DNA from: Alphaproteobacteria bacterium
Lineage (GTDB): Bacteria; Pseudomonadota; Alphaproteobacteria; Caulobacterales; Caulobacteraceae
Assembly: GCA_018820665.1 (NCBI GenBank)
Contig: JAHJNW010000084.1
Coordinates: forward strand, 1 to 64,000
Direction of reading: 5' to 3'
Length of the DNA stretch: 64,000 bases
Below, in pieces: positions 1-8,751 of the stretch. The translations under genes and the position numbers were made by a program. Under the pieces are notes generated by a model. It was given only the letters and a program-made list of their open reading frames with translations, was not told the origin of the DNA and ran no database searches. The first letter of the stretch is position 1. The number at the start of each line of letters is the position of its first letter.

Positions 1-2
1 GC

Positions 3-1187
3 GGCGCGGAGGCGGACGCCGCCCCGGCCCTGCCCGCGTGGGTCGCCGCGCCCGTGGCCGGCCAGCGCGCCACCATCGCCCGCTTCCCCGGCGCCAACGC
101 CCTGGTCATCTCCGCCTCGGGCGACACCCAGCGGATGCTGTCGGAGGTCATCCGCCAGCTGGACCAGCGCCGCCAGCAGGTGCTGATCGAGGCCATCGTT
201 GTCGAGCTGTCGGACACCGCGGTCAAGGAATTGGGCGTGCAGTGGCTGCTGGCCGGCGAGGACGGCGTGCCGATCGGCATGACCAACTATTCCGACAGCG
301 CCACGCCGCTTTTGCCGATCGCCGGCGGGCTGGCGTCCGGCCAGTTGGACGAGGACGACCCGCTGCGCGAACAGCTGCGGAATCTGGCGGTGAACTCGTT
401 GCTGGGGGCCAACGGCTTCGTCGGCGGGGGCGGCGGAAGCCTCGGCGACGGCCTGTTCGGCTTCATCATCAATGCGGCCAAGAGCGACGACGGGTCGAAC
501 CTGCTGCAGACGCCGTCGCTGATGACGCTGGACAATGAGGAGGCGACCATCCTCGTCGGCCAGGAAGTGCCGATCACGACCGGCGAGACCCTGCTGGACG
601 GCAACTCCAACCCGTTCCGCACGACCCAACGTCAGGACATCGGCGTCAAGCTGATCGTCCGGCCGCAGATCAACGCCGGCGGTTCGATCACCCTGTTCCT
701 GCGTCAGGAGGTATCGAGCATCAACGGCGTTCTTACCAACTCCGCCAGCGATCTGGTGCTGAACAAGCGCGAGCTGGAGACGACTCTGGTGGTCGACGAC
801 GGCGACATCGCCGTGGCCGGCGGCCTGCTGGACCAGAACGACCGGCTGTCGATCGACAAGGTGCCGGGGCTGGGCGACATCCCCTATGTCGGCGCCCTGT
901 TCCGCTCGACCAGCCGGCAGCGCGGGCGGACCAATCTGATGGTCTTCATCCGCCCGACCATCATCCGCAGCCCGGCCGACGCCCAGACCCTGGCCGCCGA
1001 CCGCTGGGGCTATATGCGCCAGCAGCAGCTGAACAACGACCCGACCGTCGAGCCGGGCCTCGACGAGATGCTGCGCGATTACATGCGGACCCAGGCGCCG
1101 GTGGCGCCGCCCTATGCGGTCACGGCGCCGGTCGGCGAGGTCACCTATGCGCCGCTGCCGCCGGCCCAGTCGACGCCGCAGGAGTGA
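3..1187 (+). CDS. gspD: Type II secretion system secretin GspD, C-terminal part (5' end outside window)
   Basis: Open frame runs in from the window edge. Secretin core motifs (VLIEAIVVELSD..., LLQTPSLMTLDNEEATILVGQEVPITTG, VPGLGDIPYVGALFRSTSRQRGRTNLMVFIRPTII). Followed directly by gspE. Confidence 0.96.
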   Translation, partial: GAEADAAPALPAWVAAPVAGQRATIARFPGANALVISASGDTQRMLSEVIRQLDQRRQQVLIEAIVVELSDTAVKELGVQWLLAGEDGVPIGMTNYSDSATPLLPIAGGLASGQLDEDDPLREQLRNLAVNSLLGANGFVGGGGGSLGDGLFGFIINAAKSDDGSNLLQTPSLMTLDNEEATILVGQEVPITTGETLLDGNSNPFRTTQRQDIGVKLIVRPQINAGGSITLFLRQEVSSINGVLTNSASDLVLNKRELETTLVVDDGDIAVAGGLLDQNDRLSIDKVPGLGDIPYVGALFRSTSRQRGRTNLMVFIRPTIIRSPADAQTLAADRWGYMRQQQLNNDPTVEPGLDEMLRDYMRTQAPVAPPYAVTAPVGEVTYAPLPPAQSTPQE

Positions 1188-1194
1188 CGGCGGC

Positions 1195-2694
1195 ATGATC
1201 ACCCTCGTCAATCCGACCCTGCCCTACGGCTTCGCCAAGCGGCACGGCGTGATCCTGCTGGACGCGGGAGAGATCGCCCTGGTCGGCCTGCGCGAGGGGG
1301 CCGATCCGTCAGCGCTGGTGGAGACGCGCCGGGCGCTGGGCCGGCCGCTGCGCATCGAGCGGCTCAGCCAGGCCGATTTCGACCGGCGGCTATCGCAGGT
1401 CTACGCCGGCGACCATCTGAACGCCGCCGACGGCGAGGACCTGGACATGCCGTCGGGGCTGGACAGTCTGATCGACGACATCCCCGCCGCCGCCGACCTG
1501 CTGGACACGGCCGACGACGCCCCGGTCATCCGGCTGATCAACGGCATCATCGCCGAGGCGGTGCGGGCCGGGGCCTCGGACATCCATCTGGAGCCGTTCG
1601 AGACGGCCCTGACGGTGCGGATGCGGGTCGACGGCGTGCTGCGCGAGGCCCTGTCGCTGAGCCCGCGGATCACCCCGCTGCTGGTGTCGCGGATCAAGGT
1701 CATGGCGCGGCTGGACATCGCCGAGAAGCGGGTGCCGCAGGACGGGCGCATCCCCCTGACCCTCGGCGGCAAGACCCTGGACGTGCGCGTCTCGACCCTG
1801 CCGTCGCGGGCCGGCGAGCGGGTGGTGCTGCGCATCCTCGACAAGGACCAGGCCGATCTGAAGCTGGATCAGCTGGGCATGACCGGGGAGACGCTGGACG
1901 CCTTCCGCGCGGCGCTGCGCGAGCCGAACGGGATTATTCTGGTCACCGGGCCGACGGGGTCGGGCAAGACCACCTCTCTGTACGCCGGCCTGTCGCTGCT
2001 GAACGATGCGACACGCAACATCCTGACCGTCGAGGATCCGGTCGAATACGCCATCGACGGCGTCGGCCAGACCCAGGTCAACACCAAGGTCGGCATGACC
2101 TTCGCCGCCGGCCTGCGCGCCATCCTGCGCCAGGACCCGGACGTGGTCATGGTCGGCGAGATCCGCGACGTCGAGACGGCCCAGATCGCGGTCCAGGCCT
2201 CGTTGACCGGGCATCTGGTGCTGTCGACGGTGCACACCAACGACGCGGCGGGGGCCATCACCCGGCTGCGGGACATGGGCATCGAACCCTTCCTGCTGGC
2301 CTCGACCCTGCGGCTGATCGTGGCCCAGCGGCTGGTCCGCCGGCTGTGCCCGGCCTGCCGCCAGTCCGAACCGGCGGACAAGGCGACGGCGCGTCTGATC
2401 GGCTGCAAGACGAGCCAGCCGGTGTGGCGGGCGCACGGCTGCGCCCACTGCCACCAGACCGGCTATGTCGGACGCGTCGGCCTGTACGAGGCCATCACGG
2501 TCGACGACCGGCTGCGCCGGCTGATCGCCGCCGAGGCTGACGAGGACGCCATCAATGCGGTGGCCTTCGAACGGACCGACACCCTCGCCAAACGGGCCCG
2601 GGCCTTCGTGCTGGGCGGGCTGACCTCGGTCGAGGAGGCGGTACGGGTCACGCGTCAGGACGCCGGGGCGTTGCGGGACGAGGCGGCGGCCTGA
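1195..2694 (+). CDS. gspE: Type II secretion ATPase GspE
   Basis: Walker A GPTGSGKTTSLY, DPDVVMVGEIRD, CxxC pair (CPACRQ/CAHCHQTGYVGRVGLYE). Probable start is ATG 1195; the 1114 start in the ORF track overlaps gspD. Confidence 0.96.
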   Translation: MITLVNPTLPYGFAKRHGVILLDAGEIALVGLREGADPSALVETRRALGRPLRIERLSQADFDRRLSQVYAGDHLNAADGEDLDMPSGLDSLIDDIPAAADLLDTADDAPVIRLINGIIAEAVRAGASDIHLEPFETALTVRMRVDGVLREALSLSPRITPLLVSRIKVMARLDIAEKRVPQDGRIPLTLGGKTLDVRVSTLPSRAGERVVLRILDKDQADLKLDQLGMTGETLDAFRAALREPNGIILVTGPTGSGKTTSLYAGLSLLNDATRNILTVEDPVEYAIDGVGQTQVNTKVGMTFAAGLRAILRQDPDVVMVGEIRDVETAQIAVQASLTGHLVLSTVHTNDAAGAITRLRDMGIEPFLLASTLRLIVAQRLVRRLCPACRQSEPADKATARLIGCKTSQPVWRAHGCAHCHQTGYVGRVGLYEAITVDDRLRRLIAAEADEDAINAVAFERTDTLAKRARAFVLGGLTSVEEAVRVTRQDAGALRDEAAA

Positions 2695-3911
2695 TGGCGG
2701 CGTTCGACTATGTGGCGGTGGACGCCGGCGGGCGCACAGTGACGGGCGCGCTGACCGCCGCCGACGAGGGCGCGGCGCGCGGCCTGCTGGAGCGGCGCAA
2801 GCTGATGCCGCTGGAGATCACCGCCGGGCGCGGCGCCATGCAGAAGGTCGACCGGGTCAAACAGGGAAAGGGCGGCAAGCTGAACGCCAAGACCCTGGCC
2901 CTGACCACGCGTCAGCTGTCGACCCTGGTGTCGGTCGCGCCGATCGAGGAGGCGCTGCGGACCATCGCCCTGCAGGCCGACCGGCCGGCCGTGCGGCGGG
3001 TGCTGGAGGGGGTCCATGGCGGGGTCATGGAGGGCCGGCGGCTGTCGGACGCCATGGCGCTGCAGGGGCAGGCGTTTCCGCCGCTGTACCGGGCCATGGT
3101 CTCGGCCGGCGAGACCTCAGGCGCGCTGGAGCCGATCCTGGAGCGGCTGGCCGACGGGCTGGAGCGCGACCAGACCGTCCGCGGCAAGGTGATCACGGCC
3201 CTGGTCTATCCGGCCGTCCTGGCGGTGGTGGCGCTGGGCGTCATCGGCGCGCTGATGACCTTCGTCGTGCCCAAGGTGGTCGACCAGTTCGACAGCATGA
3301 ACCAGACCCTGCCGCTGCTGACGCGGCTGGTGATCGGCGTCTCCGATCTGATGCGCGACTGGGGCTGGCTGGCCGGGCTGTTGCTGCTGCTGGCGGGGTT
3401 GGCCGGGGCGGTGGCGTTGCGGAACCCGGCGTTCCGGCTGCAGGCCGATACGGCGCTGCTGCGGCTGCCGCTGATCGGCCGGCTGACGCGCGACCTGCAC
3501 GGCGCCAAGATGGCGCGAACCCTGTCGACCATGATCGCGGCGGGCCTGCCGGTGCTGGAGGGGCTGACGATCACCGGCCGCACCGTCTCCAACCGCCGCC
3601 TGCGTCTGGCGACCGAGGCCATGGCCGACGCCGTGCGCGAGGGCGGCGGCCTGTCCGCCGCCATGCGCCGCGCCGACGTCTTCCCGCCGATCCTCGTCTA
3701 TATGACCGCCTCGGGCGAGAGCAGCGGCCGGCTGGAGCCGATGCTGGAGCGCGCCGCCGACTATCTGGAGCGCGAGTTCTCGACCTTCACGGCGGTGATG
3801 CTGAGCCTGCTCGAGCCGGCCATCATCGTCGTCATGGGCGGCGTCGTGGCGATGATCGTGCTGGCGATCCTGCTGCCGATTCTTCAGATCAACACCCTGG
3901 CCATGGGGTGA
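2694..3911 (+). CDS. gspF: Type II secretion inner-membrane protein GspF
   Basis: GspF/PilC-type repeats (PPLYRAMVSAGETSGALEPILERLADGLE / PPILVYMTASGESSGRLEPMLERAADYLE) and TM segments; start overlaps gspE stop. Confidence 0.95.
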   Translation: MAAFDYVAVDAGGRTVTGALTAADEGAARGLLERRKLMPLEITAGRGAMQKVDRVKQGKGGKLNAKTLALTTRQLSTLVSVAPIEEALRTIALQADRPAVRRVLEGVHGGVMEGRRLSDAMALQGQAFPPLYRAMVSAGETSGALEPILERLADGLERDQTVRGKVITALVYPAVLAVVALGVIGALMTFVVPKVVDQFDSMNQTLPLLTRLVIGVSDLMRDWGWLAGLLLLLAGLAGAVALRNPAFRLQADTALLRLPLIGRLTRDLHGAKMARTLSTMIAAGLPVLEGLTITGRTVSNRRLRLATEAMADAVREGGGLSAAMRRADVFPPILVYMTASGESSGRLEPMLERAADYLEREFSTFTAVMLSLLEPAIIVVMGGVVAMIVLAILLPILQINTLAMG

Positions 3912-4375
3912 GGAAAGTGAGCGTCATGACTGAACAAGAACAGAAAACCGCCAAGAGCCGTCGCAAGCGCAGCGGCTTTACACTGGTCGAGCTGATGGTG
4001 GTGATCGTCATCATCGGCCTGCTGGCGACGGTGGTGGCGATCAACGTCCTGCCCAGCCAGGACCGGGCCATGGTCGGCAAGGCCCAGGCCGACATCTCGG
4101 TGCTGGAGCAGGCGATCGAGACCTATCGCCTCGACAACCTGACCTTCCCCGACGACCTGCAGGCCCTGGTCACGCCGCCGGCCGGACTGGCCCGGCCCGA
4201 ACGCTATCGCGAAGGCGGCTATGTCCGTCGTCTGCCGGAAGACCCGTGGGGTAATCCCTACCAGTACCGCCGCCCGAGCGCGCACGGCGGCCAGTTCGAC
4301 GTCTTCTCCCTCGGAGCCGACGGTCGCGAAGGGGGCGAGGGCAATGACGCCGACCTCGGCAACTGGCAGGTTTAA
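3908..4375 (+). CDS. gspG: Major pseudopilin GspG (start GTG 3908 or ATG 3926)
   Basis: Prepilin signature SGFTLVELMVVIVIIGLLATVVAINVLPSQDRAMVGKAQADI and GspG C-terminus (DPWGNPYQYRRP...FDVFSLGADGREGGEGNDADLGNW). Confidence 0.95.
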   Translation: MRKVSVMTEQEQKTAKSRRKRSGFTLVELMVVIVIIGLLATVVAINVLPSQDRAMVGKAQADISVLEQAIETYRLDNLTFPDDLQALVTPPAGLARPERYREGGYVRRLPEDPWGNPYQYRRPSAHGGQFDVFSLGADGREGGEGNDADLGNWQV

Positions 4376-4901
4376 GGGCGCTATCGCTCGCGACACGGTC
4401 GCTCGCTGCTTGAGCGCCGACGACCGCGCTCAAGCAGCGCCGCGCCGCGCGTGGCGCGATAGCGCCAGAAAAGCGCGCGCGGGCTTCACGCTCGTCGAGC
4501 TGCTGATGACGGTGACGATCATCGGTCTGGCCGCCGGCGCCGTGGTGCTGGCCGTGCCGGATCCCCGGCCGTCGGTGGCGGCGGACGCCGAGCGCTTCGC
4601 CGCGCGCCTGTCGCGGGCGCGCGAGGAGGCGGTGCTGACCAACCGGCCGGTGGCGGTCGAGGCGACGACGGCGGGCTATGGCTTCTCCGTCTTCGACGGC
4701 GCGGACTGGTCGCCGCTGAGCGACGGGCCGTTCGGGCAGGAACGGTGGAGAGAGGGCGTGTCGGTGTCGCCGACGGAACCGGTCCGGGTGGTGTTCGATC
4801 CGACCGGCGTGGCCGAGCCGGCCACCCTGACGCTGAGCCGCGACGGGCGCGCCTCGCGCATCGAGATCGACGGGGCCGGCGAGGTGACGATCAATGGTTG
4901 A
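4344..4901 (+). CDS. gspH: Minor pseudopilin GspH with an unusually long, repeat-containing leader
   Basis: RAGFTLVELLMTVTIIGLAAGAVVLAVPDPRPSVAADAERFAARLSRAREEAVL. The plausible in-frame ATG at 4344 overlaps gspG and gives a 47-residue leader crossing the 4377-4466 palindrome. Confidence 0.85.
   Translation: MTPTSATGRFKGAIARDTVARCLSADDRAQAAPRRAWRDSARKARAGFTLVELLMTVTIIGLAAGAVVLAVPDPRPSVAADAERFAARLSRAREEAVLTNRPVAVEATTAGYGFSVFDGADWSPLSDGPFGQERWREGVSVSPTEPVRVVFDPTGVAEPATLTLSRDGRASRIEIDGAGEVTING
4377..4466. repeat. Palindromic repeat element, copy 1, inside the gspH leader
   Basis: Outer inverted repeat ggcgctatcgc (4377-4387) / gcgatagcgcc (4456-4466); inner inverted repeat cgctgcttgagcg (4404-4416) / cgctcaagcagcg (4427-4439); contains gctcgcgacacggtcgctcgct, shared with copy 2. 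Confidence 0.88.
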
Positions 4902-5256
4902 TCGTACCGCGAGAGAGGGCTTCACCCTGATCGAGCTGCTGGTCGCCGTGGCGGTGTTCAGCCTCGCCGCCATGGCCTTGCTGAATTTGTCGGGCGAGAA
5001 CACCCGGTCGGCGGCGCGGGTCGAGACGCGGACGCTGGGCGGGCTGGTGGCCGAGAACCTGGCGGTCGAGGCGATGATCGCCCCGCAGATCGCCGAGGGC
5101 CAGACCTCGGGCGTGGTTCCGCTGGCCGGCCGTCAGTGGACCTGGACCCGCGCCGTCGAGGGCGTCGACGCCGGCATGCTGCGCATCGACATCGCGGTCG
5201 CGACGGACGAGGGCCAGGCGGCGGATCGCGTGCTGTTCCGGGCGCGCGTGTCTTGA
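4894..5256 (+). CDS. gspI: Minor pseudopilin GspI
   Basis: REGFTLIELLVAVAVFSLAAMALLNLSGENTRSA...; 8-nt overlap with gspH. Confidence 0.9.
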   Translation: MVDRTAREGFTLIELLVAVAVFSLAAMALLNLSGENTRSAARVETRTLGGLVAENLAVEAMIAPQIAEGQTSGVVPLAGRQWTWTRAVEGVDAGMLRIDIAVATDEGQAADRVLFRARVS

Positions 5257-5945
5257 ACGTGGCCCCTCACGCTCGCGACGCGGTCGCTCGCTTCTTGAGG
5301 GGCGGGATGCTGCACGTCCGCGCTCATGCAGCGAGCGACCGCGTCGCGAGCGGTAGCGCACCACGACGCGACGGCTTCACCCTGGTCGAGGTGCTGGTCT
5401 CGCTGTTGATCTTCGCAATGATCGCGGCGGCGGGGGCGGCGGTGCTGAGCCTGTCGATCGACAACCGCTTCGCCATCAAGGCCGCCACCGACCGCACCGG
5501 CGACCTGCAGCGGATGCGCAGCCTGCTGAAGGCCGATCTGGGGCAGGCCAGCGGCCGGCGCTCGCGCGGCCCGACCGGCCGGCCGATGCCGCAGCCGATG
5601 AGCGGCCCGACGGCGCCGGGCGATCCGGTGCTGGTGCTGACGCGGGCGGGCTGGACCAATCCCGGCGAACAGCCGCGGCCGTCGCTGCAGCGGGTCGAAT
5701 ACCGGCTGGTCGAGGACCGGCTGGAGCGGCGCGTCGCCACCCATCTGGACGGGGCGCGGCCGGGGCCGCCGCAGGTGCTGTACCGCGGCGTGAGCGACGT
5801 GACCGTGGCCTTCGTCAGGGATGGACAGGAGACGCCGGCCTATATCGTCACGGCGGAGCGGCCGCTGCCCGACGCGGTGCGGATGCGGATGACGCTGGAC
5901 GGCTATGGGCCGGTCGAGCAACTGTTTCTCGTGGGCGGCGGCTGA
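5253..5945 (+). CDS. gspJ: Minor pseudopilin GspJ (start TTG 5253 or ATG 5307; leader contains a palindromic element)
   Basis: RDGFTLVEVLVSLLIFAMIAAAGAAVLSLSIDNR plus GspJ-like body. Stop overlaps gspK start. The start is ambiguous because the leader is repeat-derived. Confidence 0.85.
   Translation: MNVAPHARDAVARFLRGGMLHVRAHAASDRVASGSAPRRDGFTLVEVLVSLLIFAMIAAAGAAVLSLSIDNRFAIKAATDRTGDLQRMRSLLKADLGQASGRRSRGPTGRPMPQPMSGPTAPGDPVLVLTRAGWTNPGEQPRPSLQRVEYRLVEDRLERRVATHLDGARPGPPQVLYRGVSDVTVAFVRDGQETPAYIVTAERPLPDAVRMRMTLDGYGPVEQLFLVGGG
5271..5351. repeat. Palindromic repeat element, copy 2, inside the gspJ leader
   Basis: Perfect 21-bp inverted repeat gctcgcgacgcggtcgctcgc (5271-5291) / gcgagcgaccgcgtcgcgagc (5331-5351); arm is near-identical to copy 1. 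Confidence 0.92.
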
Positions 5946-6931
5946 TGCGGCGCGGCGCGAACAAACGCGAGGGCATGGCCCTGCTGACCGTGCTGCTGCT
6001 GGTGGCGGTGATGTCGGTGGTGGCGGTGGCCGTGCTGGACGACGTGCGCTTCTCGGTGCGCCGGGCGACCAACGCCGAGACCCAGGCCCAGGCCCAGTGG
6101 TACGCCTCGGGCGCCGAGGCCCTGGCCCGGCGGCAGGTGGCGGCGCTGCTGACGCTGGGCCCGGCGCGGACGCCGCTGGAGCCCGAATGGAACGGTCGGC
6201 GGCTGAGCTTTCCGATCGAGGCGGGGGCGATCAGCGCCGTGGTCACCGACGGCCAGGCCTGTTTCAACCTCAACAGCCTCGTCGAGGGCTTCGGCGAGGA
6301 CCTGTTGGCGCGGCCGCTGGGGACGGCGCAATTCCTCGCCCTCGGCCGGGCCGTCGGCGCGCCGGACAGCCGCATGCGGGCGGTGGCCGACGCCCTGACC
6401 GACTGGCTGGACGCCGACGGGACCGCGCGACCGCTGGGGGCCGAGGACGGGGCCTATGCGGGGCTGGCGACGCCGTACCGGACCGGCGGGGTGATGCTGG
6501 CCGAGGTCAGCGAGCTGCGCGCGATCAAGGGCGTCGACGCTGACCTGTATCGCCGGCTGCGGCCGTTCGTCTGCGCCCTGCCGACCAGCCAGCTGTCGCC
6601 GCTGAACGTCAACACCCTGACCCCCGAACAGGCGCCGCTGTTGATGATGCTGAGCGACAACGCCCTCGGTCCCGAGAGCGCCCGGGCCGTGATCGCCCGA
6701 CGGCCGCAGGGCGGGTGGTCGGACGCCGCCGCCTTCTGGGCCGAGCCCGCCATGGCGACGGCGACCGTCCCGGAAGAGGTTCGCAATCAGGTCACCGTCC
6801 TGACCCGCTACTTCAATCTCCGCGTCGAGGTGGACTATGGCGGCGGCCGCGCCGTCCGGACCGCCCTCCTCCACGCACAGCCCGGCGGCGCCGTCCGCAC
6901 CGTCATCCAGCGCTGGACCCCCGAAGAATGA
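5945..6931 (+). CDS. gspK: Type II secretion minor pseudopilin GspK
   Basis: N-terminal hydrophobic segment GMALLTVLLLVAVMSVVAVAVLDDVRFSVRRATN; SPLNVNTLTPEQAPLL helix-hairpin motif typical of GspK. Confidence 0.93.
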   Translation: MRRGANKREGMALLTVLLLVAVMSVVAVAVLDDVRFSVRRATNAETQAQAQWYASGAEALARRQVAALLTLGPARTPLEPEWNGRRLSFPIEAGAISAVVTDGQACFNLNSLVEGFGEDLLARPLGTAQFLALGRAVGAPDSRMRAVADALTDWLDADGTARPLGAEDGAYAGLATPYRTGGVMLAEVSELRAIKGVDADLYRRLRPFVCALPTSQLSPLNVNTLTPEQAPLLMMLSDNALGPESARAVIARRPQGGWSDAAAFWAEPAMATATVPEEVRNQVTVLTRYFNLRVEVDYGGGRAVRTALLHAQPGGAVRTVIQRWTPEE

Positions 6932-8034
6932 AACCGATCCGCCTGATCCTGATCCCCACCCTGCCCGGCCAGCCGGCGCCCTTTATGATCGTCGCCGCCG
7001 ACGGCGGGGTGCTGCAGCGCGGCGTGCTGGAGCTGGACCCGCCCGAGCGGCCGGAGGCGATGCGCACGGTGGCGGTCTGCCCGGGCGCCGACGTCAGCAT
7101 CCGCTGGCTGGAGCTGCCGGCCGGCGGGGCGGCCCAGCTGCGCGCGGCGGCGGCCTGGCGGTTGCGCGAGGATCTGGCGGTGACCCCCGACCGGGTGGCG
7201 ACCGTGGTCGGACCGCCGCCGGGCCCGGACCAGCCGCGGTTGGTGGCGGTGGTCAGCCATGGGCTGCTGCAGGCCTGGTCGGACTATCTGGAGGCGCTGG
7301 GGGTGCGCGCCGACGCCCTTGTCCCGGACATGCTGACCCTGCCCGAGCCGGAAGAGGCGGACGTCCTGCTGGCGGTGACCTTCGGCGAGGCGGTGGCGCT
7401 GCGCGGGCGTCAGTTCGCGGCCACGGTGCAGCCGGACCTCGTCGATCTGGTCGCGGCCGATCGCCGGGTGGCGGCGGTGCAGGATCCGGCGGCGGTCGAG
7501 CGGGCGCTGGCCACGGCGGCGCAATTCCCCGCGATCAATCTGTTCGACAACGGCGTGCGCGACGTGACGGTGCTGCGCGGCGGCTGGCGGCGGGCCATGG
7601 GCCTTGCCGCGGCGCTGGTCGTTTCGCCGCTGGTGCTGATCGCCGCGTCGGCGGTGCGCGACGACGGCGTGGCCCGCCGGCTGGACGCCGGGACCGTCGC
7701 CGCGATTGTCGCCGCGGAGCCCGATCTGGCGCGGCAGCCGGATCCGGTCGCCGCCCTGCGGGCGCGGGCCGCCGTGGCGCCGCCGCCGGGCGGGGTCACC
7801 GGCGCCGCCGCCGCCCTGTTCACCGCCGTGGAAGGCGTCGAGGGCGCCGAGCTCGACATGCTGTCGGCGGGAGCCGACGAAGGGGTCAGGGCGACGCTGA
7901 GCCACCCGACCTGGTCGGACATGAAGGCGATCGACCAGCGGATGGTCGCGGCCGGCATGACGGTTACCGAAACCGCCACCCTCGAGGACAACGGCCGGGT
8001 GGTCAGCGACATCAGCATCGGAGCCCGCCCATGA
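6928..8034 (+). CDS. gspL: Type II secretion protein GspL
   Basis: Position between gspK and gspM; MKPIRLILIPTLPGQPAPFMIVAADG..., actin-like N-domain and a single TM around residue 235. Start ATG 6928 overlaps the gspK stop. Confidence 0.88.
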   Translation: MKPIRLILIPTLPGQPAPFMIVAADGGVLQRGVLELDPPERPEAMRTVAVCPGADVSIRWLELPAGGAAQLRAAAAWRLREDLAVTPDRVATVVGPPPGPDQPRLVAVVSHGLLQAWSDYLEALGVRADALVPDMLTLPEPEEADVLLAVTFGEAVALRGRQFAATVQPDLVDLVAADRRVAAVQDPAAVERALATAAQFPAINLFDNGVRDVTVLRGGWRRAMGLAAALVVSPLVLIAASAVRDDGVARRLDAGTVAAIVAAEPDLARQPDPVAALRARAAVAPPPGGVTGAAAALFTAVEGVEGAELDMLSAGADEGVRATLSHPTWSDMKAIDQRMVAAGMTVTETATLEDNGRVVSDISIGARP

Positions 8035-8507
8035 ACCGGATCATCGCCCAGCTGCAGCAGGCGTGGGACGGACGCACGCGTCGCGAGCAGCAGATGCTGA
8101 TCGGCATGGCCGTGCTGGCCACCGCCGTGGTGTTGTGGCTGGGTGTGATCCGGCCGCTCAACGCCTGGCGCGACGAGGCCGGCCGCGACCGGGCCCGGGC
8201 CGAGGCGGATCGGGTCGAGGTGCAGAACGCCTTGGCCCGGCTGGCGCCGGCTGCCGGCCGCGGGGCGCGCGGCGCCGATGTTCAGGGTCTGGAGCCGGTG
8301 CTGCAGCAGACGGCGACGGCGGCGGGGCTGGAGCTCACCACCGGCATGGACGCGTCCGGCCGGCTGGGCTTCCGCATCGCCCGGGCGACAAGCGCCGAGG
8401 TGTTCGGCTGGCTGGCCGCGCTGGAGACGACCCATGGGCTCCAGCCCGCCAGCCTCGGGGTGATCGAGAACGCCGACGCCTCGCTGCAGGTGGAGGGGGC
8501 GTTCTGA
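8031..8507 (+). CDS. gspM: Type II secretion protein GspM
   Basis: MNRIIAQLQQAWDGRTRREQQMLIGMAVLATAVVLWLGVIRPLNAWRDEA, typical GspM N-terminus with TM; ATGA overlap with gspL. Confidence 0.88.
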   Translation: MNRIIAQLQQAWDGRTRREQQMLIGMAVLATAVVLWLGVIRPLNAWRDEAGRDRARAEADRVEVQNALARLAPAAGRGARGADVQGLEPVLQQTATAAGLELTTGMDASGRLGFRIARATSAEVFGWLAALETTHGLQPASLGVIENADASLQVEGAF

Positions 8508-8751
8508 GCCGCCCCTCTCCCGCCGGCCGACGACCGCGGGCGAGGGCGAGAACCGATGATCCCGGCCGCCCTTGCCGTCGGAGGCCCGGTCGGGTAAAGA
8601 CCCCGCCCTCGCTGGCGTCGCGTCCAGCGGGGGATTCCAGGGCTCGCCCCCTGTCGCATCCAACATTCTGCCGTTATCTCCCGCTACAGGCCGCCGTCCG
8701 CCGCTCTCCGCGCCGACCGTTCGCGCGCTGATCGTGCTATTGGACCAAGCC

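Noticed and set aside
4170-5003. 277-codon minus-strand ORF containing AQAASDRVASDSALK
   Set aside because: Not a gene; it reads the palindromic element and gspH from the other strand. Useful only as evidence that the repeat is open in both directions.
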